DNA of 64,000 nt from positions 2,976,001 to 3,040,000 of the forward strand of contig NZ_CP028811.1 in assembly GCF_003055625.1 (NCBI RefSeq). The letters run 5' to 3'. How positions within the stretch are numbered: the first letter of the stretch is position 1; each line of letters opens with the position of its first letter. This DNA is from Flavobacterium magnum. Lineage in GTDB: Bacteria > Bacteroidota > Bacteroidia > Flavobacteriales > Flavobacteriaceae. Of the stretch, positions 1-9,412 are shown piece after piece. The notes beneath the pieces were generated by a model. It saw only the letters and a program-made list of their open reading frames with translations, had not been told where the DNA came from and did no database searches. The position numbers and the translations under genes were made by a program.

Positions 1-792
1 TTTAAGTTTTTCTTCGGTGCGATGTACCTGTATATCATCAATTGCGTATTCATTTGTATTGCCACGTTTATCATCATCAAATATTTAAAATACCGGCCTG
101 TCGAACAAGTCAACCCCAAAAGGCAGAAACAGGTCAGGTACGCCATGACGGCGTTGATCCTGGTGTTAATGGTGCCCAGCATTTATTTTGCTTTCAAACT
201 ATACGAAGAAAAGAAGTTCAATGAAAAAGTCAATCGGTATATCGAAAGCGAATTCACCAGCAAAGGATACACCATCATTTACAAGAATACCAAATACGTC
301 AGCAACCCGCATACTATTGAAGTGGCTTTCCTGACAAAAAAGTTCAGCCATGATGAGATACTGGAACTCAACGAGAAACTCAGGCGGTACAAGATTGACA
401 ATTCCCGTTTGCGGATCAGGCAGGACACGACAGATTTAAAAAGGGACATCCTTAACCAGATTGGCTCGGAAAAAGCGGCGATTAATGAAAAAGATATTGC
501 AATCGCGAATCTCAAAAAGCAGCTGCAATCATCGAAAATTGACAATGCGAGGATACTGCCCGAGGTAAAAATACTATTCCCTGCGATACAGAATATCTCG
601 ATTGCCGGGCACCAGTTCAACGAAGGCACCGACAGCACAAAAACGGTCTGCGTGATGCTGTACAAAGCCAGCAAAAATCTGACTGAGGATGAGAAAGAAA
701 AACTGGCAACCTGGCTTAAGCAGAAATTACAGGTTAAAGAGATGGAGATTTACGGTCAGCTGTTAGCCAAGCCGAAAACAAGAAGGAAATAG
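1..792 (+). CDS. DUF389 family membrane protein, 3' part
   Basis: The reading frame is open from the first base, so the gene starts outside the window; the ATG at 22 is internal. The visible part has two hydrophobic segments (about residues 8-27 and 47-66 of the visible frame), followed by a soluble C-terminal region with a charged, probably coiled-coil stretch. The start of the visible part resembles the last membrane segments of DUF389 (hydrophobic domain) proteins, which in Bacteroidota carry such a C-terminal extension. Function is unknown. The family call rests on recognising the membrane segment pattern, since the diagnostic N-terminal part is missing. Confidence 0.65.
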   Translation, partial: FKFFFGAMYLYIINCVFICIATFIIIKYLKYRPVEQVNPKRQKQVRYAMTALILVLMVPSIYFAFKLYEEKKFNEKVNRYIESEFTSKGYTIIYKNTKYVSNPHTIEVAFLTKKFSHDEILELNEKLRRYKIDNSRLRIRQDTTDLKRDILNQIGSEKAAINEKDIAIANLKKQLQSSKIDNARILPEVKILFPAIQNISIAGHQFNEGTDSTKTVCVMLYKASKNLTEDEKEKLATWLKQKLQVKEMEIYGQLLAKPKTRRK

Positions 793-1019
793 TCATTTTC
801 ATTTACCGCACAGCTTTTCGTACAACATGAATTTTAAAACCCCGTCAACGTAACTCTAAATTTTACGTACGTATTCGGCTAAATAAATTATTTTTGCAGC
901 TGTTGTGACACCTCTTAAATTGCGCCAATTCCGCCGATTTAATTGAACATCAACAAGTAACAGAGCAGGATTGGCACGTTGTGCACTGTTGCTTTCCATT
1001 TCAAACCAATACTTAAAAA

Positions 1020-1424
1020 ATGATGAAAAAAATATTGCTCGTAATCCTGGTTGCACTCTATCCCAAAATACACTACGCCCAAACCGATATTGCAGAGCAG
1101 ATCCAGGGACAGTGGATTTTCGAGAAAGCCAGGACAGCGGAACAACTTCCCGACGGGAGTGCCGCGAACCGCGAGACGTTGCCTGCAGCGAAGATGACGG
1201 TATATTTTAAAGCCGATAACACGGGGAATTTCAATTTCACCGATAAGGACTCTGAAAAATTCACCTGGACGATAAACCGAAACCGCCTGACAATAGTGTA
1301 CGCAGGCGATAACCCGATGTGTAAAATGTTCAGTAATGATTTTAAGGCGATTGTCCGTGACCGGAAAGGCCTCAGGAAGATGGAACTGATTAAAAACGGG
1401 CTGACGATTTCACTGACGCAGTAA
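1020..1424 (+). CDS. Secreted lipocalin-like small protein
   Basis: A 134-residue protein with a signal peptide (MMKKILLVILVALYP then cleavage after YAQ, about residue 21). The rest has the pattern of the small Bacteroidota lipocalin-like proteins: an early 'GQWIFEKA' strand similar to the GxW start of calycin folds, then alternating beta strands such as 'DNTGNFNFTDKDSEKFTWTI'. A second ATG directly follows the first, so the start may be 1023. It is probably exported to the periplasm. Ligand and role are unknown. The gene at 30305 encodes a similar short secreted protein with 'GCWKIDSV' in the same position. Confidence 0.7.
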   Translation: MMKKILLVILVALYPKIHYAQTDIAEQIQGQWIFEKARTAEQLPDGSAANRETLPAAKMTVYFKADNTGNFNFTDKDSEKFTWTINRNRLTIVYAGDNPMCKMFSNDFKAIVRDRKGLRKMELIKNGLTISLTQ

Positions 1425-1441
1425 ATCAACCGGGCAGGAAG

Positions 1442-1678
1442 CTATCTGCGAGGCTCAGGATACTGTTTCCTGATGTTGCGGATCAGCTCTTCGAGGCCAT
1501 TCAGCTTCAGTTCATAAACCAACTGTAACTGTTGACCCAACAAACCTTTGGGAAAGCCTTTCTGCTGGTACCAGACCACATAATACTCGGGCAGGTCGAT
1601 GAGGAAACGCCCCTCATATTTCCCGAAAGGCATTTTGGCGTGCGCCAGTTTTATCAGCTGCTGTTGGTCCGGCGACAT
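1442..1678 (-). CDS. DUF3820 family protein
   Basis: A 78-residue protein recognisable as DUF3820 by 'MPFGKYEGRFLIDLPEYYVVWYQ' in two overlapping halves: an MPFGKYxG motif followed by LPxYYVxWYxxKGFPxG. The family is named in some databases as a putative quorum-sensing-regulated virulence factor, but no activity is established. It is the last gene of a leftward series after osmC, 82 bases downstream of it. Confidence 0.85.
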   Translation of the reverse strand: MSPDQQQLIKLAHAKMPFGKYEGRFLIDLPEYYVVWYQQKGFPKGLLGQQLQLVYELKLNGLEELIRNIRKQYPEPRR

Positions 1679-1760
1679 ATTTGTGTTTGGGGTTATCTTA
1701 AAGTCTCAGTAAAACGCCGGTATCGCGCAGATCAATGATCAAAACCGATTCCGGATTCTG

Positions 1761-2165
1761 CTATGCCTTCCAGTGGAAGGTTACATCTTTTTCGATATCC
1801 GGATGCAGACTTAAGAATACCGGGCAGGTCATCGCCGCACGCTCCAATATGGTTTTGTTTTTGTCCGTCGTGGCGATCGACATCTGAACCACCGCAACAA
1901 TCTTAGCGATCTTCCGCGGCTCAGGCTGCATTATTTTGGTGATTTCGACGGTCGACCCCGTGAGATCCAGGTCCAGGTCTTTTGATTTGATGGCCATAAT
2001 CGAAATCATACAGCTGCCGAGGGAATTGGCAACCATGTCGGTCGGGGAAAATGCCTCGCCTTTTCCATGGTTGTCGGTTGGAGCGTCAGTAATGATTTCC
2101 CTTCCTGATTGCAGATGTACTGAAACGGTGCGCAGGTCACCCAGATAGGTTACTTTCGATGTCAT
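1761..2165 (-). CDS. OsmC/Ohr family peroxide-resistance protein
   Basis: A 134-residue protein of the OsmC family, thiol-dependent peroxidases that reduce organic hydroperoxides in the cytoplasm. The two redox cysteines of the family are visible: one in 'SLGSCM' in the middle and one in 'MTCPV' near the C-terminus. Length is normal for the short YhfA-like OsmC group. It starts two bases after the stop codon of the LysM protein, so the two are probably cotranscribed and translationally coupled. Whether it prefers organic hydroperoxides, as Ohr does, cannot be decided from sequence. Confidence 0.9.
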   Translation of the reverse strand: MTSKVTYLGDLRTVSVHLQSGREIITDAPTDNHGKGEAFSPTDMVANSLGSCMISIMAIKSKDLDLDLTGSTVEITKIMQPEPRKIAKIVAVVQMSIATTDKNKTILERAAMTCPVFLSLHPDIEKDVTFHWKA

Positions 2166-2167
2166 AA

Positions 2168-4120
2168 TCAGTTTGCTTCTTTAACAGATAAATCCGTGTC
2201 GTAGTACAGTATGTAAAATCCCTTGTTCATGTAAGTACCCGAGGGCAGCTTCTCATAATCGAAACGGTTTTCAACCTGGTCGCTTGACGTCGTCTCCACC
2301 GTTTCCATAAACGATTTTTCCTGGGACAGGCGCAGCATTGCATCAAAAACCACATCAAATCCGCGGATGGCATACTGGTTTGGGAAAATCTTATTTTTCT
2401 CTTTGTAATCCTTTTCGAAAATAGCCGCTTCAGCCGAGGTGTTGTCCCTCGTCAGCGAAGGGTACAGCAAATGCAGCTGGGCCAGTTTTGCTAAGGGCAC
2501 TTCTTCGAAATCAAAGGTATCATTCTTCTCAAGGATTACCAGTTGCAATGAGTAATCGGCCATCATCGGTACAAGCACGTTGAGTGTGTTGAGTATCAGC
2601 CCGGTTTTTTCACTGTCGAGGATGACATAATTCATCCTGCCTTTAACGAACTCCTTCGCGACCGATTCAGCCGTAATAAGCCCTTTTTCATTGAGCCCGA
2701 TGAGTTTCACGTCTTTATGATTTTGTGTAAAAAACTGTTTGGCCGACAACCTTTTCGGGTCGATAATGGCCGTAATGTTCCCATTTTTTGCGCGAAGAAA
2801 ATCGAGCATTTCGTTTTTAACCAGTTCTGGTGACGGCATCGACTGCATCAGGTTTGGAAACGCAGCCGTACTTTCTTTTGACAACGGGGAAATGACCGCA
2901 ACGCTTTTCTTCTGGAGCAGTTCGGCCGCTTTCTCCACATTCGACTGGTAAAAAGGACCCACCACCACATCGGCTGAACCGATATTGTTCTGTGAAATCA
3001 GCGTGGCCACAGCGGATGAATTTTTGGTCTCCTGGGAATCGTATATCTTAATGTCGAGATTCAGGTTCAGTGCTTTTGCAGAATCGACAGCCATCAATGC
3101 CCCCGAATAAAAATCGAGCGTCATGTTGAGGAATTTGTCTTTTTTAAGCCGCGCTGAAGTCGAGTTCACCGTATCGCCTTCAATCTTCGATATGTTGAAG
3201 GGCAACAACAGCACCAACTGTTTCCTATTGTCGGTGTTGATGGTTTTTGACAGTCCTGAAACCGATTTGGTTACGGTCTCATTGACTTTCACCGACGCGG
3301 GATATTTGATGGTCATGCCTTCCTTCACACCGTCTTTCAGCTCCGGATTCCATTTGAAGAGTTCTTCCTGCGCCACCCCGAATTTGCGGCCGAGGCTGTA
3401 CAAAGTCTCTTTCGGCTTCACCTGGTAATCAATAAATTCAGGTTTCCGGGTCTCAGGCTTGATGCTGATGGTTTTGTCCTCTTCTACAGTCACTTCCTGA
3501 ACCGCTTTATTGGTATTAGGGAAAACCTTGATCCTGAAGCCAATCTGAAGGCTGTTCTTAATCTCGGGATTGTCGGTGTCAAGTTGTGATACCGTCGTAT
3601 TGTATTGCCTTGCGATCGAATATTTGGTATCTCCCGAGACGACGGTGTGTACCACCGGTTCCTGCTTTTTGTCCGATTTCCTGTCGCGCTTTGCTTCTTT
3701 TATGCCCGCTTTGCCGTCGGATTTCACCGGAATATTGATAACCTGCCCTACTTTAAGTCCGTCCTGGCTTAGCCCTGGATTGGCCCTGAGTATTTCTGCA
3801 TCGGTAATTCCGTAAATTTTGGAAAGGCCGTACAGGGTCTCCTTTGCCGCAACAGTATGGGTTTTTACCGCTTGGTTATCGGCGTTTACCTTGGCCTGTG
3901 GCTTCATCCCGGACGAAATCAGCAGGACCATTTCGGGCTTGAGTCCTTTTTGCGAATCAGGATTGAGTCGGTAGATTTCTGCAGGCGTAACCTTGTATTT
4001 TTCAGCAATCTGCGTTACGGTTTCGCCTTTGGCTACTTTATGCTTAATGATTTTATCCTGCGCAAATGCGGAACAGGAAACCAGCAAAGATGCCGCAAAA
4101 ACTACCAATAATTGTTTCAT
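2168..4120 (-). CDS. LysM and PBP1-type periplasmic protein
   Basis: A 650-residue exported protein. The start at 4120 is chosen because a signal peptide follows directly (MKQLLVVFAASLLVSCSAFAQ); an upstream in-frame ATG at 4165 lies in front of it. 'LVSC' could also act as a lipobox. Four LysM repeats follow, each with a [KT]H[KT]V-type start, GET/ETLY core and 'NP' turn, at roughly residues 25-70, 85-130, 155-200 and 235-280. LysM binds peptidoglycan glycan. The C-terminal half resembles type 1 periplasmic binding proteins, as in leucine-type ABC substrate binders. No permease is adjacent, so transport is not implied; a cell-wall anchored sensor or scaffold is possible. The gene follows guaA with 35 bases between. 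Confidence 0.88.
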   Translation of the reverse strand: MKQLLVVFAASLLVSCSAFAQDKIIKHKVAKGETVTQIAEKYKVTPAEIYRLNPDSQKGLKPEMVLLISSGMKPQAKVNADNQAVKTHTVAAKETLYGLSKIYGITDAEILRANPGLSQDGLKVGQVINIPVKSDGKAGIKEAKRDRKSDKKQEPVVHTVVSGDTKYSIARQYNTTVSQLDTDNPEIKNSLQIGFRIKVFPNTNKAVQEVTVEEDKTISIKPETRKPEFIDYQVKPKETLYSLGRKFGVAQEELFKWNPELKDGVKEGMTIKYPASVKVNETVTKSVSGLSKTINTDNRKQLVLLLPFNISKIEGDTVNSTSARLKKDKFLNMTLDFYSGALMAVDSAKALNLNLDIKIYDSQETKNSSAVATLISQNNIGSADVVVGPFYQSNVEKAAELLQKKSVAVISPLSKESTAAFPNLMQSMPSPELVKNEMLDFLRAKNGNITAIIDPKRLSAKQFFTQNHKDVKLIGLNEKGLITAESVAKEFVKGRMNYVILDSEKTGLILNTLNVLVPMMADYSLQLVILEKNDTFDFEEVPLAKLAQLHLLYPSLTRDNTSAEAAIFEKDYKEKNKIFPNQYAIRGFDVVFDAMLRLSQEKSFMETVETTSSDQVENRFDYEKLPSGTYMNKGFYILYYDTDLSVKEAN

Positions 4121-4155
4121 GTATATTGTTTTAAGATTATAACCTAAACCCGAAT

Positions 4156-5685
4156 TTACTCCCATTCGATCGTTGCCGGAGGCTTCGAACTGATGTCATA
4201 CACCACGCGATTTACGCCTTTTACCTTATTGATGATGTCGTTAGACACTTTCATCAGGAATTCGTAAGGCAGGTGAACCCAGTCTGCGGTCATCCCGTCA
4301 GTCGATTCCACTGCGCGCAGTGCGACGACTTTTTCATAAGTACGCTCATCGCCCATCACGCCCACGCTGTTCACAGGGAGCAGGATAGCGCCTGCCTGCC
4401 AGACTTTATCGTACAATCCCCAGGATTTGAGTCCGTCAATGAAAACGGCGTCCACGTCCTGTAATATACGGACTTTCTCCGGAGTAATATCACCCAAAAT
4501 CCTGATTGACAGTCCAGGCCCCGGAAACGGGTGTCGTCCGAGTAACGCAGCATCAATGCCTAATGTCGCCCCCACCCTACGCACTTCGTCCTTAAAAAGC
4601 ATGCGCAACGGCTCGACAATCTGCAGTTTCATATAATCCGGTAAGCCGCCTACATTATGGTGTGATTTTATAGTAGCTGAAGGGCCTTTTACAGATACCG
4701 ATTCGATAACATCGGGATAAATCGTACCTTGGGCCAGCCATTTCACGTCTTCGATGCGGTGGGCCTCGTCGTCAAAAACCTCAATGAATACGCGTCCGAT
4801 AGCCTTGCGCTTCAATTCGGGGTCCTCAATTCCTGCGAGCGCATCGAGGAAACGTCCTGAGGCATCTACCCCTTTTACGTTAAGGCCCATATGTTTGTAC
4901 TGATCCAGTACATTTTCAAACTCATTCTTGCGCAACAGGCCATTATTGACAAAAATACAATACAGGTTTTTGCCGATGGCTTTGTGCAGCAAAACAGCCG
5001 CCACGGTAGAGTCGACACCGCCTGAAAGTCCAAGTACGACTTTATCGTCGCCTACTTTCTGCTGCATTTCCGCAACGATTTCCTCAACGAACGCATTCGG
5101 GGTGAAATTCTGCGGCACGTGCGCAATTTTTACGAGGAAATTTTCGAGCATCGCCTTACCGTCCGTCGAATGGTACACTTCCGGGTGAAACTGGATCGCG
5201 TACGTCGTCTCGCCGTCAATGCGGTAGGCGGCGTTCTCCACGTCATGCGTGCTTGCCAGCCTGATACCGTTTGTCGGCAGTGTTTTGATCGTATCGCTGT
5301 GGCTCATCCATACCTGGGAATTTTCAGACACCCCTTCAAAAAAAGTTTCTCCGGATTTGATGTAACTCAGGTTTGCACGGCCATACTCGCGTGTGTCAGA
5401 GGGTGCGACCTCGCCGCCACTGAAATGCGAAAGATACTGTGCGCCGTAACAAACCGCGAGCAATGGCAGTTTTCCGCGTATGCCGGACAGTTCCGGATGC
5501 GGTGCGTCCTCAGCGCGAACAGAAAACGGGCTTCCAGAAAGGATGACGGCTTTGTAGGTTGATAAATCTGACGGAATGTGGTTGTAAGGGAAAATTTCGC
5601 AGAAGATATTTAACTCGCGAACCCTTCTCGCAATTAGTTGTGTGTATTGCGATCCGAAATCTAAAATGAGTACGTTGTGTTGCAT
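4156..5685 (-). CDS. guaA: GMP synthase (glutamine-hydrolysing)
   Basis: A 509-residue enzyme that converts XMP to GMP with ATP and glutamine, the last step of guanine nucleotide synthesis. The N-terminal class I glutamine amidotransferase domain has its nucleophile in 'LLAVCYGAQ' (Cys79) and the His-Glu pair in 'QFHPEVYHS'. The synthetase domain has the PP-loop 'LSGGVDST', and the C-terminal dimer domain ends with '[11 protein letters not shown]' as in other GuaA proteins. The ATG at 5685 matches the usual start ([13 protein letters not shown]). A TAnnTTTG promoter element ends only three bases before this ATG, so the transcript may be leaderless. Confidence 0.98.
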   Translation of the reverse strand: MQHNVLILDFGSQYTQLIARRVRELNIFCEIFPYNHIPSDLSTYKAVILSGSPFSVRAEDAPHPELSGIRGKLPLLAVCYGAQYLSHFSGGEVAPSDTREYGRANLSYIKSGETFFEGVSENSQVWMSHSDTIKTLPTNGIRLASTHDVENAAYRIDGETTYAIQFHPEVYHSTDGKAMLENFLVKIAHVPQNFTPNAFVEEIVAEMQQKVGDDKVVLGLSGGVDSTVAAVLLHKAIGKNLYCIFVNNGLLRKNEFENVLDQYKHMGLNVKGVDASGRFLDALAGIEDPELKRKAIGRVFIEVFDDEAHRIEDVKWLAQGTIYPDVIESVSVKGPSATIKSHHNVGGLPDYMKLQIVEPLRMLFKDEVRRVGATLGIDAALLGRHPFPGPGLSIRILGDITPEKVRILQDVDAVFIDGLKSWGLYDKVWQAGAILLPVNSVGVMGDERTYEKVVALRAVESTDGMTADWVHLPYEFLMKVSNDIINKVKGVNRVVYDISSKPPATIEWE

Positions 5686-5688
5686 GTG

Positions 5689-5696
5689 CAAAAGTA
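5689..5696 (-). promoter_or_regulatory. TAnnTTTG promoter element of guaA
   Basis: Read on the minus strand this is TACTTTTG, a perfect match to the Bacteroidota -7 element. It is followed by CAC and then the guaA ATG, so a start site four bases downstream would coincide with the start codon. No TTG lies at the usual -33 distance, so support is partial. Confidence 0.5.
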
Positions 5697-5785
5697 ACCT
5701 TATAATCGGAAATGGGAAAACGTATTTTCGTTTTTACAAAAAAATTATTCACCAAAACGACACACCAAAAGTAGGATTCTGCGCG

Positions 5786-6340
5786 TCACTTCTTCAAGAG
5801 TTTCTCAATTTTGACGTACCCAATGTGCAGTTTGTCAGCCCGGACATCGGGAGATGGATTGATGCGCAAAGCGTAGTTTTCCCGGAATGCACCGGGCAGC
5901 ATATCCTCCACTTTATAAATGTCATCGACGTCAATCCCAAACTTGTCATCGATATGAGATTCGGCTCCCTTGAAACTATAGTGCTTGTAAAAAGCCGTTT
6001 GTTTTGACTTTTTCGAGGCTTCTGCCAAAGTTTTTCCGACCGCCAGTACCTTATAATGGTATTCCTCGAATTCGTTCTCGCGGTAACCACCAAGATTGAT
6101 AAAGAACAGATGCTGCCGGTGCGGAACGGATTCCTTTGGCACCACGCTGATCTCAAACCCGTCGACATGACTCACCTCGCGCCAGGCGTCAATATGGATT
6201 TTACCAAGCGCTTCCGGCCAGAAATCCTGCATATGCGGGACCAGGTCTTTCAATGAATTGCCAATCCCGAAAAAGATATCATGCTGTTCCGTGAACCGTC
6301 CCGGTGGCGTGGCACCAAGCATTACCATAAATAATTTCAT
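5786..6340 (-). CDS. DUF1543 domain protein
   Basis: A 184-residue cytoplasmic protein; the ATG at 6340 begins 'MKLFMVMLGATPPGR', the normal start of DUF1543 proteins. The body contains two copies of the repeated motif of the family, ending with 'GYVKIEKLLKK'. Aromatic and acidic residues are frequent, and there is no signal peptide or membrane segment. Function is not known. It stands alone between guaA and a divergent lipoprotein gene. Confidence 0.8.
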   Translation of the reverse strand: MKLFMVMLGATPPGRFTEQHDIFFGIGNSLKDLVPHMQDFWPEALGKIHIDAWREVSHVDGFEISVVPKESVPHRQHLFFINLGGYRENEFEEYHYKVLAVGKTLAEASKKSKQTAFYKHYSFKGAESHIDDKFGIDVDDIYKVEDMLPGAFRENYALRINPSPDVRADKLHIGYVKIEKLLKK

Positions 6341-6459
6341 TGTGTCGGTTTTCTGCAAAAATAAGCGAAGCATTTCATTAAATTATTCTTAAAACCTTTT
6401 TTTGCGGAAGCATTTTGAAATACATTTAACCAAAATTATCAATCTTAATTCAAGAAACT

Positions 6460-7008
6460 ATGAAACGTTTATTTTTAACGCTGGCCGTAATCGCAACAGC
6501 CACAATTTTTCACGGATGCCAGGGTGATGACGGCGCGCCGGGTCCTCAGGGGCCAGCCGGACCCAATAGTGTGGTGTTTGAAATCCTGCAACAGGATTTT
6601 GTAAACAGTGCTGAAGGTTACCGTATTTACGGCACGTTTACCAATGAGATCGGGGGCGATCTTTTTGATGCCGAGACCGTGCTGGTTTACCGGCTTTCTG
6701 GCACCATTGACGCTCAAACCCCGATATGGCAGCTGATTCCGCGTACCATTTATCTCGACACTGGCGAAGAAGTAGACTATGACTATGACTTCAGTGTCGA
6801 AGATTTTGCAATCTATTGCCGCGGCACGAACCTCAGCGCGTCGCCGGAATTCCTGAACGACCAGACCTTCAGGGTGGTGGTGATCCCGGGAAGTTTTACA
6901 AACAAAAATGCAAACCGCGTCGATTACAATGATTACAATGCAGTGATCAAAGCATACGGGATTGACGACTCCGATGTCAGGACCCTGCTGCCGCAGACAA
7001 AATCTTAA
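6460..7008 (+). CDS. Lipoprotein with short collagen-like segment
   Basis: A 182-residue lipoprotein: signal peptide with lipobox 'FHGC' (Cys20), then 'DDGAPGPQGPAGP', a short collagen-like Gly-Xaa-Yaa run that often follows the lipid anchor in Bacteroidota. The remainder is a beta-rich domain without recognised motif. It is probably anchored in the outer membrane or periplasm. It is monocistronic, transcribed divergently from the DUF1543 gene and closed by a strong bidirectional terminator. Confidence 0.8.
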   Translation: MKRLFLTLAVIATATIFHGCQGDDGAPGPQGPAGPNSVVFEILQQDFVNSAEGYRIYGTFTNEIGGDLFDAETVLVYRLSGTIDAQTPIWQLIPRTIYLDTGEEVDYDYDFSVEDFAIYCRGTNLSASPEFLNDQTFRVVVIPGSFTNKNANRVDYNDYNAVIKAYGIDDSDVRTLLPQTKS

Positions 7009-7010
7009 AT

Positions 7011-7041
7011 AAAAAAGGCCTCAGTGATGAGGCCTTTTTTT
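7011..7041. terminator. Bidirectional rho-independent terminator
   Basis: A perfect 13-bp stem (AAAAAAGGCCTCA with its complement) around a four-base loop, with A and T tracts on both sides. It serves the lipoprotein gene on the plus strand and the glycosyltransferase gene on the minus strand, whose stop codon overlaps its T tract. Confidence 0.9.
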
Positions 7042-9400
7042 AATTTACCAATTTATAGGTCTTGTTCTTTTTACGGCTGTATACATTGTCCTCATTACCG
7101 AAATATTTGTAACTCATCAACCGCGCCATCAGGTAACTGACCGTCGATTCAGAGCCCTGGTTGAGATTAACGTTTTTCTCTTCCAATCCATCGAAGCAGC
7201 CACCGGTACAAGGATTGTAGATGATTTGCTCAAGGTGGTTGTTTCCTAGGAACCAATTGAAAGCCATTTCCATTTTTCGTAAATATTCAGGGTCTTTGAA
7301 AATGTCGTGGAATTTGCGCAGCGTAATGATCGTGTAGGCTACGTCGATCGGTTGCTCCCCGAAGGCGTCGTTGTCGCTGCCTTTCTGCTGCCACGTTTTG
7401 TTGCAAATGACCTTTATCGCAGAATCGGTGAAGGTTTTTGAAAGCAGGAAATCCATCGTTTCCTTAGCCACGTCGCGATATTCCCTATTTCCTGTCAGGG
7501 TGTATGCACAAAGCAAGGCTTCGGGCAGTACGCTGTTGGCATACGTCAGGTAACTTTCATACCATTTCCAGTCTGCGGACGACTCATGGCGGTACATCTG
7601 CACCAACCTGTCAGCAAACAATGTAGCGAGGTCAATCGCCTGGGCACTGTCGATGCTGCGGTTGTAATAATACAGTCCCTTTATGATGAACGCCATCGCG
7701 CGCGGAGAGTGTATGTGCTGCACATGGCGGAACGTGCGCTCCATGATATCCTCGGCTTTCTGGACTATGTCGTCCGGAAGTACGTTTGCCAACGATACTA
7801 CATACCCCAGACCCCATATGGCACGTCCTGTAGAATCTTCAAGGTTCACCTCATTGTTTTGCGAAGTAAAATTATGATTATAGTCAACATAATTCATGAA
7901 CATCTCGTCGCTCCTTTCGCAGTACGCTATAAAGTCAAGGTAAATCCTGATGTATTTTAGGTCCGCTTCATCATGTGTCATCTTATAATGCTGGCACAAT
8001 GCAATCATGGCCCGCGCGTTGTCATCGATCGTATAACCCGAGTTGATGTCCGGCGTGTTGATCTTGCTGAATTGCAAAATACCGAAATCGGTAGTCATTT
8101 TTTTGATGTGGTCAAGATTGAAATCAGGATTGCGGTAATGCAGCTCGAGCTGGTTATTGGAAATCTTCTGAAGGAATTTGGCATGTGCGACGGCCGAGTT
8201 CTCCCATGCCGTTCCCGTAATTTGGTGCAAGCCGTTAAGGATGATTTCCTTACGCAGCTTCACATCAAAAAGCAGCCTGTTTACCGCTTCCGCCAGTTGC
8301 TCCGAATTTCCGAAATCAAACAAAATGCCGCTGCCTTCCGCGAGGACCTCTTTGGCATGTGGAATCGGTGTGGAAATAACGGGACAGCCACAACTCAGTG
8401 CATACGAAAACGTGCCGCTCACGGCCTGGTTCGGATCATTCGATGTGAATACGTAGATATCTGTAAGCTGCAGATAATCGAGCAGTTCTTCTAGTGGCAG
8501 GTATTTATTTATGAATTTGACATGTTTGTGCAAATTCAGGTCCGTGATCTTCTGTTGCAGCATCTCACGGTATTGTTCGCCTTCGCGCAGCGCCACCGTC
8601 GGATGTGTCTTCCCGATGATCAGAAACAGTACTTCAGGAGAAGTCTTGACGATATTGGGCAATGCTTCCAGGGTCGTCTCAATGTTTTTTCCTGAACTCA
8701 GCAACCCGAAAGTGGACAGTATTTTACGGCCCTGTAAACCGTACTTTTCCTTAAGCATTTTTTTATCGAGGTGCGGCACCAGGTGCGTGCCGTGAGGTAT
8801 AATCGAAATTTTGGATTCATCGACTGCATAATCCCGGCACAGGATTTCGGAAGCGCCGTTTGTCATGACGATAATGCCATCTACAGTGTCGAGGATGTGT
8901 TGCACATTCTGCTTGAATACTTCGTCCGGTCTTGGCAATACCGTGTGGAAAACCGTCACCAGTGGTTTGTTCAACCTGGAAATGAACGCATTAAATTCCT
9001 TGATACTGTGCGCAAAAAAACCAAATTCATGCTGCAGGAGCACAATCTTGATGTTGTCGTCGGCGTTGATTTTTTCCGCAAGGTCTTCGTAGGACCGGGC
9101 CTCTGACGTATTGAGAATGTATTTAACGTCTTCTTCGTAAGAGTGCTGTTCCTCATTGGTTTCCAGCGCACAGACCTGGATGTTGAAGGAATACACAAAC
9201 TGCTTTTTAAGGGCCTTAATCAAATCGTAAGAGTACGTAGCGATGCCGCATTGCCTCGGCGGAAACGAGGTGATAAACAAGACTTCCGGCACTTTACCCG
9301 GCTCAGTAGTATTGTTATTTTCAAATAAAAAGTCTTTCGGCATAAACGAAAGGAAGTTGGTGCTTCCGATTTTGCCATTGAGGTTGTTGCGTGTTTCCAT
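7040..9400 (-). CDS. GT4 glycosyltransferase with C-terminal helical toroid-like domain
   Basis: A 786-residue protein. Residues about 38-400 form a GT-B, family 4 glycosyltransferase: 'FITSFPPRQCGIATYSYDL' at the start, 'QHEFGFF', and a donor-site region with 'GSGILFDFGNSEQLAEAV'. Residues about 430-780 form a second domain with 'TIDDNARAMIALC', 'DSTGRAIWGLGYV' and repeated helix pairs, similar to (alpha/alpha)6 glycosidase-type folds. The GH130 phosphorylase gene lies 12 bases upstream on the same strand, so both are one operon and probably act on the same mannoside or related glycan. Acceptor and donor are unknown. No signal peptide is visible. Confidence 0.85.
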   Translation of the reverse strand: METRNNLNGKIGSTNFLSFMPKDFLFENNNTTEPGKVPEVLFITSFPPRQCGIATYSYDLIKALKKQFVYSFNIQVCALETNEEQHSYEEDVKYILNTSEARSYEDLAEKINADDNIKIVLLQHEFGFFAHSIKEFNAFISRLNKPLVTVFHTVLPRPDEVFKQNVQHILDTVDGIIVMTNGASEILCRDYAVDESKISIIPHGTHLVPHLDKKMLKEKYGLQGRKILSTFGLLSSGKNIETTLEALPNIVKTSPEVLFLIIGKTHPTVALREGEQYREMLQQKITDLNLHKHVKFINKYLPLEELLDYLQLTDIYVFTSNDPNQAVSGTFSYALSCGCPVISTPIPHAKEVLAEGSGILFDFGNSEQLAEAVNRLLFDVKLRKEIILNGLHQITGTAWENSAVAHAKFLQKISNNQLELHYRNPDFNLDHIKKMTTDFGILQFSKINTPDINSGYTIDDNARAMIALCQHYKMTHDEADLKYIRIYLDFIAYCERSDEMFMNYVDYNHNFTSQNNEVNLEDSTGRAIWGLGYVVSLANVLPDDIVQKAEDIMERTFRHVQHIHSPRAMAFIIKGLYYYNRSIDSAQAIDLATLFADRLVQMYRHESSADWKWYESYLTYANSVLPEALLCAYTLTGNREYRDVAKETMDFLLSKTFTDSAIKVICNKTWQQKGSDNDAFGEQPIDVAYTIITLRKFHDIFKDPEYLRKMEMAFNWFLGNNHLEQIIYNPCTGGCFDGLEEKNVNLNQGSESTVSYLMARLMSYKYFGNEDNVYSRKKNKTYKLVN

Positions 9401-9412
9401 GATATCGTTGTT

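Noticed and set aside
7973-8494. A 173-codon plus-strand frame inside the glycosyltransferase gene
   Set aside because: Antisense shadow of a clear GT4 gene.
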